Below are positions 17,291-25,307 of a stretch of 64,000 nt of DNA, piece by piece. Source of the stretch: Rudanella sp031411995 (GTDB lineage: Bacteria; Bacteroidota; Bacteroidia; Cytophagales; Spirosomataceae); the NCBI GenBank assembly GCA_031411995.1, contig JANOCD010000087.1, positions 117,706-181,705 on the forward strand. The letters run 5' to 3'. The translations under genes were made by a program, and so were the position numbers. The notes under the pieces are model-generated. The model was not told the origin of the DNA. It was given only the letters and a program-made list of their open reading frames with translations, and did not search any database. Positions within the stretch are counted from its first letter, which is position 1. Each line of letters opens with the position of its first letter.

Positions 17291-17449
17291 TCACGCCTTC
17301 ACCCGCCCCAACACCTTCAGAATCGGTTCGGCCACCAGTTCCGGGTGGCATTACAGGCTAAAATGGTCGCCGGGGACTTCAACACACTCCTCCCCGGGGA
17401 AATGCACGACGTTGTCGGCGCGGGCGTGGATGCGGTTCGTGGCACTATC
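17291..17449 (-). pseudogene. Remnant: 3' end of an alpha/beta hydrolase or thioesterase gene
   Basis: Reverse-strand frame gives ADNVVHFPGEE..., VEVPGDHFSL, then an in-frame TAA (17351-17353), then CHPELVAEPILKVLG and a stop at 17291. The P-G-D-H block followed by a helix containing HPELVA is the usual C-terminal end of alpha/beta hydrolases and type-I/II thioesterases, with the catalytic histidine in GDH. The 5' portion is missing: homology-like sequence stops near 17450. It lies directly upstream of ptuA on the same strand and back to back with the barrel-gene remnant. Confidence 0.65.
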
Positions 17450-17477
17450 ACTGCAAATTTAACTATACTGGCTAAAC

Positions 17478-17553
17478 CATTTTCCTTCGTTTCGACGTAG
17501 ATTTCACCCGCGAAGGCACCGGTTTTTATGTGTTCACGGGAGAATCGTTTTAA
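17478..17553 (+). pseudogene. Remnant: last 25 codons of an outer-membrane barrel gene
   Basis: Translates to the same C terminus as the intact gene at 14055 (FLRFDV-D-FTREGTGFYVFT and so on, one residue changed) and ends in TAA. No upstream coding sequence remains; the match begins abruptly at 17478. Because the nucleotide differences are nearly all synonymous, this piece evolved as part of a functional gene before it was cut off. Confidence 0.88.
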
Positions 17554-17554
17554 G
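17478..17554 (+). repeat. 77-bp direct repeat, copy 2
   Basis: Second copy of 15149-15225. The downstream flank of this copy (from 17555) leads straight into the SprT-like gene and is probably the original downstream flank of the barrel gene. Confidence 0.9.
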
Positions 17555-17579
17555 GAGCCACCAGCGAATGGCATAGTTT

Positions 17580-18188
17580 ATGGACGTTTTTGACGAGTTT
17601 CTTCCTGCTTCAGCCGCTGCCTATGGTCGGCAGTTGTGGCAACAATACCCCTTTCAGTTTCGAGTGAGCAAACCCCGGCGAACCCGTTTGGGCGACTTCA
17701 AAGCTTTGCCCGATGGCACCCTGCATATTACGGTCAACGCCGATTTGAATCCGTATGCCTTTCTGCTCACGTATGTACACGAAGTTGCTCATGCCATGGT
17801 GCATCGGCAAACGAAGGCTGCCAAACGACGGTTGCGACCCAAACCCCACGGCCCAGAGTGGCAGTTGACGTTTCAACAACTCATGCAGCCTTTACTCACC
17901 GAAGCCGTTTATCCACCCGCCATTCTGGACCCCCTCCGCGACTACATGCGCCAACCAGCCGCCACGTCCTACGCGCACCCAACCCTGATGAATGCCCTGC
18001 GTGAGGCCGACGGCAAACCCCTTGGCCAGGTACTGTTGCACGATGTACCCGAAGGTCAGGCGTTTCGGTTCGCGAAAAAGACCTTTGTCCGGGGTACGTT
18101 TCGACGCACGCGCATCGTTTGTAAAGAGGTCGAGTCGGGCAGATCTTACACGATTCTGGCTCATGCACTGGTAATGTATGATGAATAG
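17580..18188 (+). CDS. SprT-like zinc metallopeptidase domain protein
   Basis: A 202-residue SprT-family protein. HEVAHAMVHR near residue 66 supplies the HExxH zinc site, and HGPEWQLTFQQLM carries the downstream H/G-P-x-W block of SprT domains. Members of the family include DNA-protein crosslink proteases, though bacterial SprT function is poorly defined. The C-terminal segment (about 130-202) resembles a small beta-rich extension without an obvious Cys4 zinc ribbon. The gene follows the barrel-gene remnant and overlaps the porU start by 11 nt, so it may be co-transcribed with porU. Confidence 0.82.
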   Translation: MDVFDEFLPASAAAYGRQLWQQYPFQFRVSKPRRTRLGDFKALPDGTLHITVNADLNPYAFLLTYVHEVAHAMVHRQTKAAKRRLRPKPHGPEWQLTFQQLMQPLLTEAVYPPAILDPLRDYMRQPAATSYAHPTLMNALREADGKPLGQVLLHDVPEGQAFRFAKKTFVRGTFRRTRIVCKEVESGRSYTILAHALVMYDE

Positions 18189-21100
18189 TGTACACGGTAT
18201 AATGATGCATCACGCGAAAGCAAACCGCTGGTCTCCCGGCTGGCTAAGGTATTTTGTGCTATTCATTATATATTGCTCATCATTCATCATTCATCATTCA
18301 TCATTTTCGCAAGCTCTCCGTTCGGACACATGGGTCAAGATTGGAGTGACGCAGACAGGGCCGCAAAAGCTTGATTACGAATCTCTTGCCCGAATCAGTC
18401 CTGATTTTACCAATGCCGATCCGCGTCGCTTTCGGCTCTATGGTAACGGGGGAACACCCTTACCCCAACCCAACGCCACCACCCGCCCAACCGACCTGAT
18501 TGAAAACGCTGTTGTCGTGACTGGCGAAGCCGATGGCCGTTTCGACCGGGGAGATGCCCTGCTTTTTTGGGGAGAAAGCCCCCATGTCATCCGGCAGGAC
18601 TCGGCCACAGGGCGACTCGGCCATGCCCTAAACCCCTACTCCGACACAACCTTTTATTTTCTGACCATCGGCACTGAACCGGGCAAACGAATGGTGAACC
18701 GGGCAACAGGAACGGGAGCAGGCTTGCCCTTGGTATCGTCGTTTACGAACTATGCCTACCGGGAAACAGAACAAACCAACCGGGTTCAGTCGGGGCGGGA
18801 GTGGCTGGGTGAGTTTTTTGGGGTGACCACCGAACAAACCTTTTCATTTGATACGCCCGGTCTGGTGGCCAACGCACCCATCCTGATCACCTCCTCGGTG
18901 GTGGCCGATGCCCCGGACACCACCCGATTTCAGCTAAAGTTAAATGGGCAATTATTTGGTAGTCAGGCTATTGACCCCTTATCTGGTTATCGGTATGACC
19001 GGAAAGGACTGGAGAACCGGCGCGTTTTCACCCCTACGCCTACGGGTTTAGAAACCAATTTGCGCCTGACCCTGACCTACGACAAAGGCAAACAAACGGG
19101 AGCCGCCGGGGCATCCGCCGGGTATTTGAACTTTCTGGGTGTGCAAACCCAACGGCAGCTTCAACCCTATGCTGAACCAACTGTGGCCTGGCTTGCTCCC
19201 GGTCGCTACACGCTCCGGCAAGCCACGGCCGATTTGCGGGTTTGGGATGTGACAAACTCAACCCAACCCATCAGCCAATCGCTGGGTATTGCGGGAGGTG
19301 AAGGTGCCTGGTCCAATGCCCAAAAAGGCACCTACGCCATTTTTACCGATGCTCAATTTCGCCAGCCGGTATCCCTCGAAGCAATTGCCAACCAGAACAT
19401 TCGGGCGGAAGTCACGCCTAATTTGTTGATTGTGGTGCCGCCCGCGTTCCGGGCCGAAGCCGAACGGCTGGCCGCTTTCCGGCGAAGCCACGATGGGTTG
19501 ACGGCGTTGGTGCTGACCACCCGGCAACTTTACAATGAATTTGCATCCGGCCAACCCGACCCCACCGCCATTCGCGATGCGGCCCGGTATTTCAGCAAAA
19601 AACTTCCCAACACCCTCCGTTATTTGCTTTTGTTTGGGGATGCTACCTACGATTATCGCAATTTGTCGGGACTGATGAACGCGGCTCAGATCGCCAATAC
19701 TGTGCCGGTCTATGAAAGCCGCGAATCGCTGCACCCCGTACTGAGCTATTCCTCAGACGATTACTTTGGATTCCTGAAAGATACCGATGGCGAATGGGTG
19801 GAAACGAACGCGGGCGACCTCCGGCTCGACATCGGGGTGGGCCGCCTGCCCGTGAAATCCATCGACGAAGCCCGAACAGTGGTCGACAAACTGATTCGGT
19901 ATGCGTCTGACAAAACACTCAACGGCGACTGGCAAACCCGGCTGTCATTTGTGGCCGACGATGGCGATGCCAACATCCACCAATCCGATGCGGATCAGCT
20001 CGCCCGAACGGTTGAAACGCAGACACCTTTTCGAGCACAGCGCATTTTTCTGGACGATTTTACCCAGGAATCGGCACCGGGGGGCCAACGCGCACCGGTT
20101 GTGAATGGGGCCATTAGCAAAGCAATCGACGAAGGCCGACTTATTGTTAATTATACGGGTCACGGGGGTGAATCGGGTTGGACAGAAGAGCAGGTGCTGA
20201 CGCTGGCTGACATTTTCTCGTGGCGTAACCGCCGACTGCCGCTGTTCGTAACGGCCACCTGCACCTTTGGCCGCTACGACAATCCCAGTCTAAACTCCGG
20301 GGCCGAATTGGCCATGCTGAGTCGGCAGGGGGGAGCGATTGGTTTGCTCACCACCACCCGCCCGGTATATGCCAACACCAATTTTTTGCTCAACGAAGCC
20401 TTCTATAATGCTGTTTTCAAGCCGGTTAACGGACAGATGCCGCGTTTGGGTGATGTGTTGCGCGATACCAAGAACAATAGCCTGAGCGGGAGTTTAAACC
20501 GAAACTTTACCCTCCTCGGCGACCCATCCATGCGGTTGGCCTACCCCGAAGCACAGGTAGCCATCACCAAAATCAACGGGCGACTCACGCAACCCAACCG
20601 AACGGATACGCTCCGTGCCCTGCAAAGCGTGACACTTGATGGTGAGATCCGAAATCCGGCAACGGGGCAAACACTCACCGATTTTTCGGGGCAGGTGCGG
20701 CTCACCCTATTCGACAAAGCCACCAACCGCACCACACGGGGTACGGAAAGTGCTCCCATGAATTATAAGGCCTTCACTAGCACCATTTTCACGGGGCAGG
20801 CCATCGTTGCCCAGGGGCGGTTTAGGGTGCAATTCACGGTTCCCAAAGATATTGACTACGCTGTTGGCCCCGGTCGGTTATATGCCTACGCAATTCGCGC
20901 TGACAGTCTGCTGGAGGCATCGGGCTATAATGCCAGCCTGATGATTGGCGGCAGTGAGGCCCAACCCGCCATCGACACGCAACCCCCAACGCTAACCCTT
21001 TCCATTGTGGGTGCTACCCTTGATTCTGATGGCAAACCGCGCATTTCGGGTCCAAACGCGACCCTCCAAATCGACCTCGCCGACAACCTGGGAATTAACC

Positions 21101-21642
21101 TTGCCCGCACGGGTTTGGGTCATGAACTAACCGCCCAACTGGGCAAAAATCTGGTTATCATCTTAAACGACAACTATATAGCGGTGGGCAGCGAAGGGAG
21201 GCAGGGAACGGCCCTCTGGACATTTGATAACTTGACGACCGGTGAATATACTGTTCGGGTCAAAGCGTGGGACGTTAACAATAATTCAACAGAGGGCGCG
21301 TTGACGTTTGTAGTATCTGAGAAGCCCTCCCTGACCATCGAATCGGTACGGGCCTATCCGAACCCGATGGTGGATCAGGCCCAACTGGAGCTAGTCCAAA
21401 ACCGACCGGGAGAGGCCCTGAACTGGACAATTCAGTTTTATGACCGGACCGGGCGTTTAGTTAATCAGCAAACGGGGCAGTGCGATGATTGCCCCGGAAC
21501 AATGAATCTGGGGCCGTGGAATGGCCGAAATGAAGCAGGAAATCAGGTTATCAATGGACTTTATCTGTACCGGGTGATCATCAAGGCTGCATCAGATGGG
21601 GCAAATGCGCAGGCAGGTAACCGAATTTTGCTCATTCGATAA
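18178..21642 (+). CDS. porU: Type IX secretion system sortase PorU
   Basis: Cell-surface C25 (gingipain-family) transpeptidase that removes the C-terminal sorting domain of T9SS cargo and attaches the cargo to the surface. 1154 residues, the usual size. N-terminal signal region, beta-rich N-terminal domains, then the C25 domain: GRLIVNYTGHGGESGW (catalytic His near 661) and VTATCTFGRYDNP (catalytic Cys near 694), then FTLLGDPSMRLAYP, Ig-like repeats and a C-terminal sorting-type domain (YPNPMVDQAQLEL, NGLYLYRVII). Start candidates are ATG at 18178, 18181, 18202 and 18205; all give the same hydrophobic leader (YFVLFIIY). The leader contains four copies of the heptamer TCATCAT. porV follows, the common Bacteroidota arrangement. 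Confidence 0.95.
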   Translation: MMNSVHGIMMHHAKANRWSPGWLRYFVLFIIYCSSFIIHHSSFSQALRSDTWVKIGVTQTGPQKLDYESLARISPDFTNADPRRFRLYGNGGTPLPQPNATTRPTDLIENAVVVTGEADGRFDRGDALLFWGESPHVIRQDSATGRLGHALNPYSDTTFYFLTIGTEPGKRMVNRATGTGAGLPLVSSFTNYAYRETEQTNRVQSGREWLGEFFGVTTEQTFSFDTPGLVANAPILITSSVVADAPDTTRFQLKLNGQLFGSQAIDPLSGYRYDRKGLENRRVFTPTPTGLETNLRLTLTYDKGKQTGAAGASAGYLNFLGVQTQRQLQPYAEPTVAWLAPGRYTLRQATADLRVWDVTNSTQPISQSLGIAGGEGAWSNAQKGTYAIFTDAQFRQPVSLEAIANQNIRAEVTPNLLIVVPPAFRAEAERLAAFRRSHDGLTALVLTTRQLYNEFASGQPDPTAIRDAARYFSKKLPNTLRYLLLFGDATYDYRNLSGLMNAAQIANTVPVYESRESLHPVLSYSSDDYFGFLKDTDGEWVETNAGDLRLDIGVGRLPVKSIDEARTVVDKLIRYASDKTLNGDWQTRLSFVADDGDANIHQSDADQLARTVETQTPFRAQRIFLDDFTQESAPGGQRAPVVNGAISKAIDEGRLIVNYTGHGGESGWTEEQVLTLADIFSWRNRRLPLFVTATCTFGRYDNPSLNSGAELAMLSRQGGAIGLLTTTRPVYANTNFLLNEAFYNAVFKPVNGQMPRLGDVLRDTKNNSLSGSLNRNFTLLGDPSMRLAYPEAQVAITKINGRLTQPNRTDTLRALQSVTLDGEIRNPATGQTLTDFSGQVRLTLFDKATNRTTRGTESAPMNYKAFTSTIFTGQAIVAQGRFRVQFTVPKDIDYAVGPGRLYAYAIRADSLLEASGYNASLMIGGSEAQPAIDTQPPTLTLSIVGATLDSDGKPRISGPNATLQIDLADNLGINLARTGLGHELTAQLGKNLVIILNDNYIAVGSEGRQGTALWTFDNLTTGEYTVRVKAWDVNNNSTEGALTFVVSEKPSLTIESVRAYPNPMVDQAQLELVQNRPGEALNWTIQFYDRTGRLVNQQTGQCDDCPGTMNLGPWNGRNEAGNQVINGLYLYRVIIKAASDGANAQAGNRILLIR
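18277..18304. repeat. (TCATCAT)4 array in the porU signal peptide
   Basis: Four perfect tandem heptamers, 28 nt, within the region encoding the signal peptide. Loss or gain of one unit would put porU out of frame. Confidence 0.9.
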
Positions 21643-21702
21643 GATATGAGCCATGTTCGGCATCAATTTTGAACACATTTTTTCATTCATAACGATTCGT
21701 CG

Positions 21703-21710
21703 TAATTTTG
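21703..21710 (+). promoter_or_regulatory. Probable Bacteroidota -10 element for porV
   Basis: TAATTTTG matches the TAnnTTTG consensus and lies 54 nt before the porV ATG. No clear -33 TTTG box is seen at the usual distance. Confidence 0.4.
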
Positions 21711-21763
21711 ACCCCTCAATACTGGCTTTGGTTCGTAGCCGGGTTGTTCATTTATCCTACTTT

Positions 21764-22972
21764 ATGAAGCGCAGCTTTTCCCGCCTTATTTTCGGAGTTA
21801 TTTGCTTTCTCCCTCTTTTTGCCTCCGCCCAAGGGTCTACAACCGCAGTAACACCCACAACACCAGTTGTTACCCCAAGTGGTCAGCGGCTGAACACGGT
21901 TAACTCGGCGGTTCCGTTCCTTAATTTCACGCCCGATGCCCGTAGCGGGGCTATGGGTGATGCCGGTGTGGCCCTCAGCCCCGATGCCAATTCCATTTAC
22001 TGGAACCCATCGAAGCTGGTTTTCGCGCCAAAAAATGCGGGAGCATCGCTCTCGTATACCCCCTGGCTCCGCGACCTCATTGGCGACATGTATTACACCT
22101 ATCTGACTGGTTACAAGAAAATTGGTAAGAACCAGGCTTTGGGTGTTTCGCTGGTCTATTTCGACCTGGGCACCATTGAGTTCACCACCAACACGGGCCT
22201 CTCGGCTGGCAGGTTCAACTCGCGGGAGTATGCCTTTACGGGGTCTTACTCAGCCCGCCTGACCAAGAACTTCTCGATGGGGGTAAACCTCAAATACCTG
22301 AACTCGAACCTTGCCGGTTCAACACAGGTCAATGGAAATCCAGTTCGTCCGGGGGCAACGGCTGCCGCCGACATCAGTGCCTATTACCAGAACGAAAGCC
22401 GCGACGAAGCAACAGGTCGGGGTTTAGGTTGGGCCTTTGGCGGTATGATTTCCAACATTGGCGGTCAGGTCTCATACGGTAGCCCGGAGCGGTTTTATAT
22501 TCCAACTAACCTCCGGCTTGGCACTGCCATTACGTATTACGCTGACCAGTTCAACAAATTCAACATCGCCCTTGATCTCAACAAATTGATGGTGCCAACG
22601 CCCCCCATCGACCCAAACAAAGGTTATTTGGCTTCGGTGTTTGGCTCCTTTGCCGATGCACCGGGTGGGTTTAAAGAAGAACTCCAGGAAATCAATATCT
22701 CGTCGGGGGTTGAATACTGGTACAACGATCAGTTCGCGGCTCGTTTGGGTTATTTCAACGAATCGAACGCCAAAGGGGGGCGCAAGTTTTTCACGGGTGG
22801 AGTCGGCATCCGGCTTCAGGATCGCTACGGAATCGACTTTTCGTATCTGATGCCCGTGAAACAAGGAAGTCCTTTAGCCAACACGTTCCGGATTTCGTTG
22901 ATCATCGACCTAACCAAAGGGGTCAAGATTCTTGACGACGACGAAGAGACGACAGAAGAAGATTCCAATTAG
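21764..22972 (+). CDS. porV: Type IX secretion system outer-membrane protein PorV
   Basis: A 402-residue FadL-like barrel that shuttles T9SS cargo from the translocon to the PorU attachment complex. Signal peptide MKRSFSRLIFGVICFLPLF then ASAQ; conserved PorV block NFTPDARSGAMGDAGVAL and YWNPSKLVF near residues 50-85; YFDLGTIEFT and a barrel ending in FRISLIIDL, with an acidic tail (DDDEETTEEDSN). The ATG at 21764 is chosen because an upstream in-frame extension to 21653 has no signal-peptide character. The porU-porV gene pair is typical of the phylum. Confidence 0.95.
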   Translation: MKRSFSRLIFGVICFLPLFASAQGSTTAVTPTTPVVTPSGQRLNTVNSAVPFLNFTPDARSGAMGDAGVALSPDANSIYWNPSKLVFAPKNAGASLSYTPWLRDLIGDMYYTYLTGYKKIGKNQALGVSLVYFDLGTIEFTTNTGLSAGRFNSREYAFTGSYSARLTKNFSMGVNLKYLNSNLAGSTQVNGNPVRPGATAAADISAYYQNESRDEATGRGLGWAFGGMISNIGGQVSYGSPERFYIPTNLRLGTAITYYADQFNKFNIALDLNKLMVPTPPIDPNKGYLASVFGSFADAPGGFKEELQEINISSGVEYWYNDQFAARLGYFNESNAKGGRKFFTGGVGIRLQDRYGIDFSYLMPVKQGSPLANTFRISLIIDLTKGVKILDDDEETTEEDSN

Positions 22973-23002
22973 TAGAGTAGTAGCCTTAGGCGCTCAGACA
23001 TT

Positions 23003-23055
23003 AGACGTTGGATGTTGGACTTTCCATTAGAAGTCCAGCATCCAACGTCTTTTTA
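23003..23055. terminator. Hairpin terminator after porV, built from heptad-like repeats
   Basis: A 20-bp stem (23003-23022 with 23031-23050, one mismatch) and an 8-nt loop, followed by TTTTTA. The stem reads as heptads of the form GGATGTT/GGACTTT. Confidence 0.8.
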
Positions 23056-23077
23056 TACCATTCAGTAACGTCCTTAT

Positions 23078-24364
23078 ATGCAATTAGATCGTACACAATC
23101 TCCCCCGTTTCAAGCTATTAACGAAGTTCGTTTACCCGCCGTGCAATCGGCCACGCTCACCAATGGATTGCCTATTCACTGGATTGGGGTGCCGCAACAG
23201 CCGGTGATGCGCATCGAGTGCATTTTCAACGCTGGTGTATGGTACGAAAATGGCCAACCCGGTGCCGCTTTCTTCGCCATGAAAATGCTGGCCGAAGGAA
23301 CCATGCAACGATCATCCGCTCAAATCAGTGAATACATCGACCGATTTGGAGCCTTTCTGGAACTGAACAGCGGACCCGACCGGGCCAGTTTGGTGATTTA
23401 CTGCCTGACGCGCCACCTGCCCAACGTGTTGCCTTTGCTAAAGGAACTCCTGACCGAATCGACCTTTCCGCAAAAGGAATTAGACGATCTCCGCAACATT
23501 ACGCTCCAAAACCTGCGGGTCAACGCCGAGAAAAATGCGTATGTGGCCGGGGTTCTGTTCCGGCAAAACCTGTTCGGTAAAGAACACCCGTATGGCCGCA
23601 GTCAACAACCCGAATTGGTGGAGCAGATTACCCGGCAGACCGTTGTCGATTATTTTGACAAGGCCATTCGCAACCGGCCTTTCCAGATTTTGCTGGCGGG
23701 TCAGGTGGGCGAACTGGAAATTGGGTTGATCGACAAACACCTTGGAGAATTAACCATACTGGAACCTGTTGTCAACAACGGAATCTCGTTCAGTGCGGCC
23801 CTGCCCGAATCGGTGATTCTGGCCGAAAAATCCGAAAGTTTGCAGTCGTCTATTCGCGTTGGTCGGCGGTTGTTCACGCGCCACCATGCCGATTTCTTCC
23901 CCATGTTGCTCACCAACGAAGTATTGGGCGGCTATTTCGGTTCGCGCTTGATGAGAAATATCCGTGAAGAAAAAGGCTTTACCTACGGCATTTCGTCGAA
24001 CATGGTCTCGTTTCGGAATGATGGCTACTTCCTGATTGGCACCGATGTCAAAAAAGAGTTCACGCAGCAAACGCTGGACGAGATCCGCAAAGAAATTCAT
24101 ATCCTGCAAACGCAGCCCGTTCCTGCCGACGAACTCGAAACGGTCAAGAATTTCATGGCTGGTGAATTCGTGGGGTCGCTCAACACGCCGTTTGAAATTG
24201 CAGATCGCTACAAAACGATTTTGCTTGACGGACTGCCCGTCGATTTCCTGACGAACTACGTAGCAAACCTACGGGCAGTTTCGGCGGAAGCTATCCAGCA
24301 GATGGCAAAAACCTACTTATCCGATGAGCTTTTGTCTGAAGTTGTTGTCGGAGGCAAAGAATAA
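23078..24364 (+). CDS. M16-family (insulinase-like) protein lacking the zinc site
   Basis: A 428-residue M16B-type protein. The two-lobe M16 fold is recognisable: N-terminal AGVWYENGQPGA, a second-domain REEKGFTYGISSNM block (the R/Y substrate-binding element), and GEFVGSLNTPFEIADR. The catalytic HxxEH that should follow G-A/T in the first domain is replaced by AFFAMKM near residues 64-70, so the protein cannot bind zinc in the usual way. It therefore matches the non-catalytic subunit of two-subunit M16 peptidases. The expected active partner is not adjacent here: the next gene is plsY. Function inferred as a partner or regulatory subunit. Confidence 0.8.
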   Translation: MQLDRTQSPPFQAINEVRLPAVQSATLTNGLPIHWIGVPQQPVMRIECIFNAGVWYENGQPGAAFFAMKMLAEGTMQRSSAQISEYIDRFGAFLELNSGPDRASLVIYCLTRHLPNVLPLLKELLTESTFPQKELDDLRNITLQNLRVNAEKNAYVAGVLFRQNLFGKEHPYGRSQQPELVEQITRQTVVDYFDKAIRNRPFQILLAGQVGELEIGLIDKHLGELTILEPVVNNGISFSAALPESVILAEKSESLQSSIRVGRRLFTRHHADFFPMLLTNEVLGGYFGSRLMRNIREEKGFTYGISSNMVSFRNDGYFLIGTDVKKEFTQQTLDEIRKEIHILQTQPVPADELETVKNFMAGEFVGSLNTPFEIADRYKTILLDGLPVDFLTNYVANLRAVSAEAIQQMAKTYLSDELLSEVVVGGKE

Positions 24365-24508
24365 TTACTAATTATTCGAGATTAAGGAGATTTAATCCAC
24401 TAATAGCCCTATAAATCCTTAACGTTGGGATAATATTGAACCGTCAATGTGTTATCATTGCGACCTGATTAAGTTTCATAGCCTCAAACCTTGTAATTGC
24501 TCACGTTT

Positions 24509-25159
24509 ATGACTGTATTGGCTGTTGCCGTAGCGTTTGTTGCTGCCTATTTATTAGGATCTATCCCTACCTCTGTTTGGTATGGTCGGGCGTTCTTTGG
24601 AGTCGATGTTCGCGACTTTGGGAGCGGTAATTCCGGTGCCACCAACACCTTCCGGGTGTTGGGCAAGCGGGCAGGAACTGTGGTGATGCTTGGTGATGTG
24701 CTGAAAGGCTACACAGCCGCCCTGTTAGCCGCCTGGCTCTGGAAGCTGGGGTATATTCAGGAAGACAGCGTATTGACGTTCAAGCTGCTCTTCGGCCTCA
24801 CTGCCGTGATTGGTCACCTCTATCCGGTGTTTGCTCAGTTCCGGGGCGGCAAAGGCGTTGCCACCCTGCTCGGCATGGTGCTGGCCACTCACCCCGAAGT
24901 AGCGGCTGTTTGCATCGGTATTTTTCTGCTCGTGGTTATCTCGTCGCAGTATGTTTCGCTGGGGTCGATGCTGGCCGCGTTCTCGTTCCCGATTCTGTTG
25001 CTGTTGCGCGTATTTGGGCAAAAAGAAAGCCCGCTCCTCATTGTGTTTGGCTTTGTGGTGTTCTTGCTGGTGGTGTTAACCCACAAGAAAAATATTGGCC
25101 GCATCCTCAGTGGTCAGGAAAGCCGCACCGTGCTGATTCGGTTACGGAAGAAGAAATAA
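24509..25159 (+). CDS. plsY: Acyl-phosphate glycerol-3-phosphate acyltransferase PlsY
   Basis: Membrane enzyme that starts phospholipid synthesis by moving an acyl chain from acyl-phosphate to glycerol-3-phosphate. 216 residues with several membrane helices and the three PlsY motifs: LLGSIPTSVWYGR, GSGNSGATNTFRVLG and FRGGKGVAT. Start set at ATG 24509, four codons inside a longer frame that opens with TTG. The gene stands alone between the M16-like gene and the dipeptidase, with a 28-bp perfect inverted repeat directly after it. Confidence 0.94.
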   Translation: MTVLAVAVAFVAAYLLGSIPTSVWYGRAFFGVDVRDFGSGNSGATNTFRVLGKRAGTVVMLGDVLKGYTAALLAAWLWKLGYIQEDSVLTFKLLFGLTAVIGHLYPVFAQFRGGKGVATLLGMVLATHPEVAAVCIGIFLLVVISSQYVSLGSMLAAFSFPILLLLRVFGQKESPLLIVFGFVVFLLVVLTHKKNIGRILSGQESRTVLIRLRKKK

Positions 25160-25171
25160 TTGTTTTATTGC

Positions 25172-25247
25172 CAAAGGGGCAAAACGAAAGACCCGTGTCT
25201 ATACATCTCCATGATGTCTGACACGGGTCTTTCGTTTTGCCCCTTTG
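25172..25247. terminator. Long perfect inverted repeat (28-bp arms, 20-nt loop)
   Basis: Arms 25172-25199 and 25220-25247 are perfectly complementary. The hairpin lies 12 nt after the plsY stop and would end its transcript, although no U-tract follows directly. Its right arm overlaps the -33 box of the next gene's likely promoter. The arms are longer than usual for a terminator. Confidence 0.7.
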
Positions 25248-25274
25248 CTGTGAAAAGGTATTTCGCCAACTTTG
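25244..25274 (+). promoter_or_regulatory. Probable promoter for the M20 dipeptidase
   Basis: TTTG at 25244-25247, a 19-nt spacer and CAACTTTG at 25267-25274 fit the Bacteroidota pattern TTTG-N19-TAnnTTTG except for the first base of the -10. It lies 33 nt before the ATG and overlaps the inverted repeat. Confidence 0.45.
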
Positions 25275-25307
25275 CAGCCTGTTCAACAAACACAAAACCG
25301 ACAGCCA

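Noticed and set aside
25172..25247. Ends of an insertion sequence
   Set aside because: Only 20 nt lie between the arms, with no transposase and no target duplication seen.
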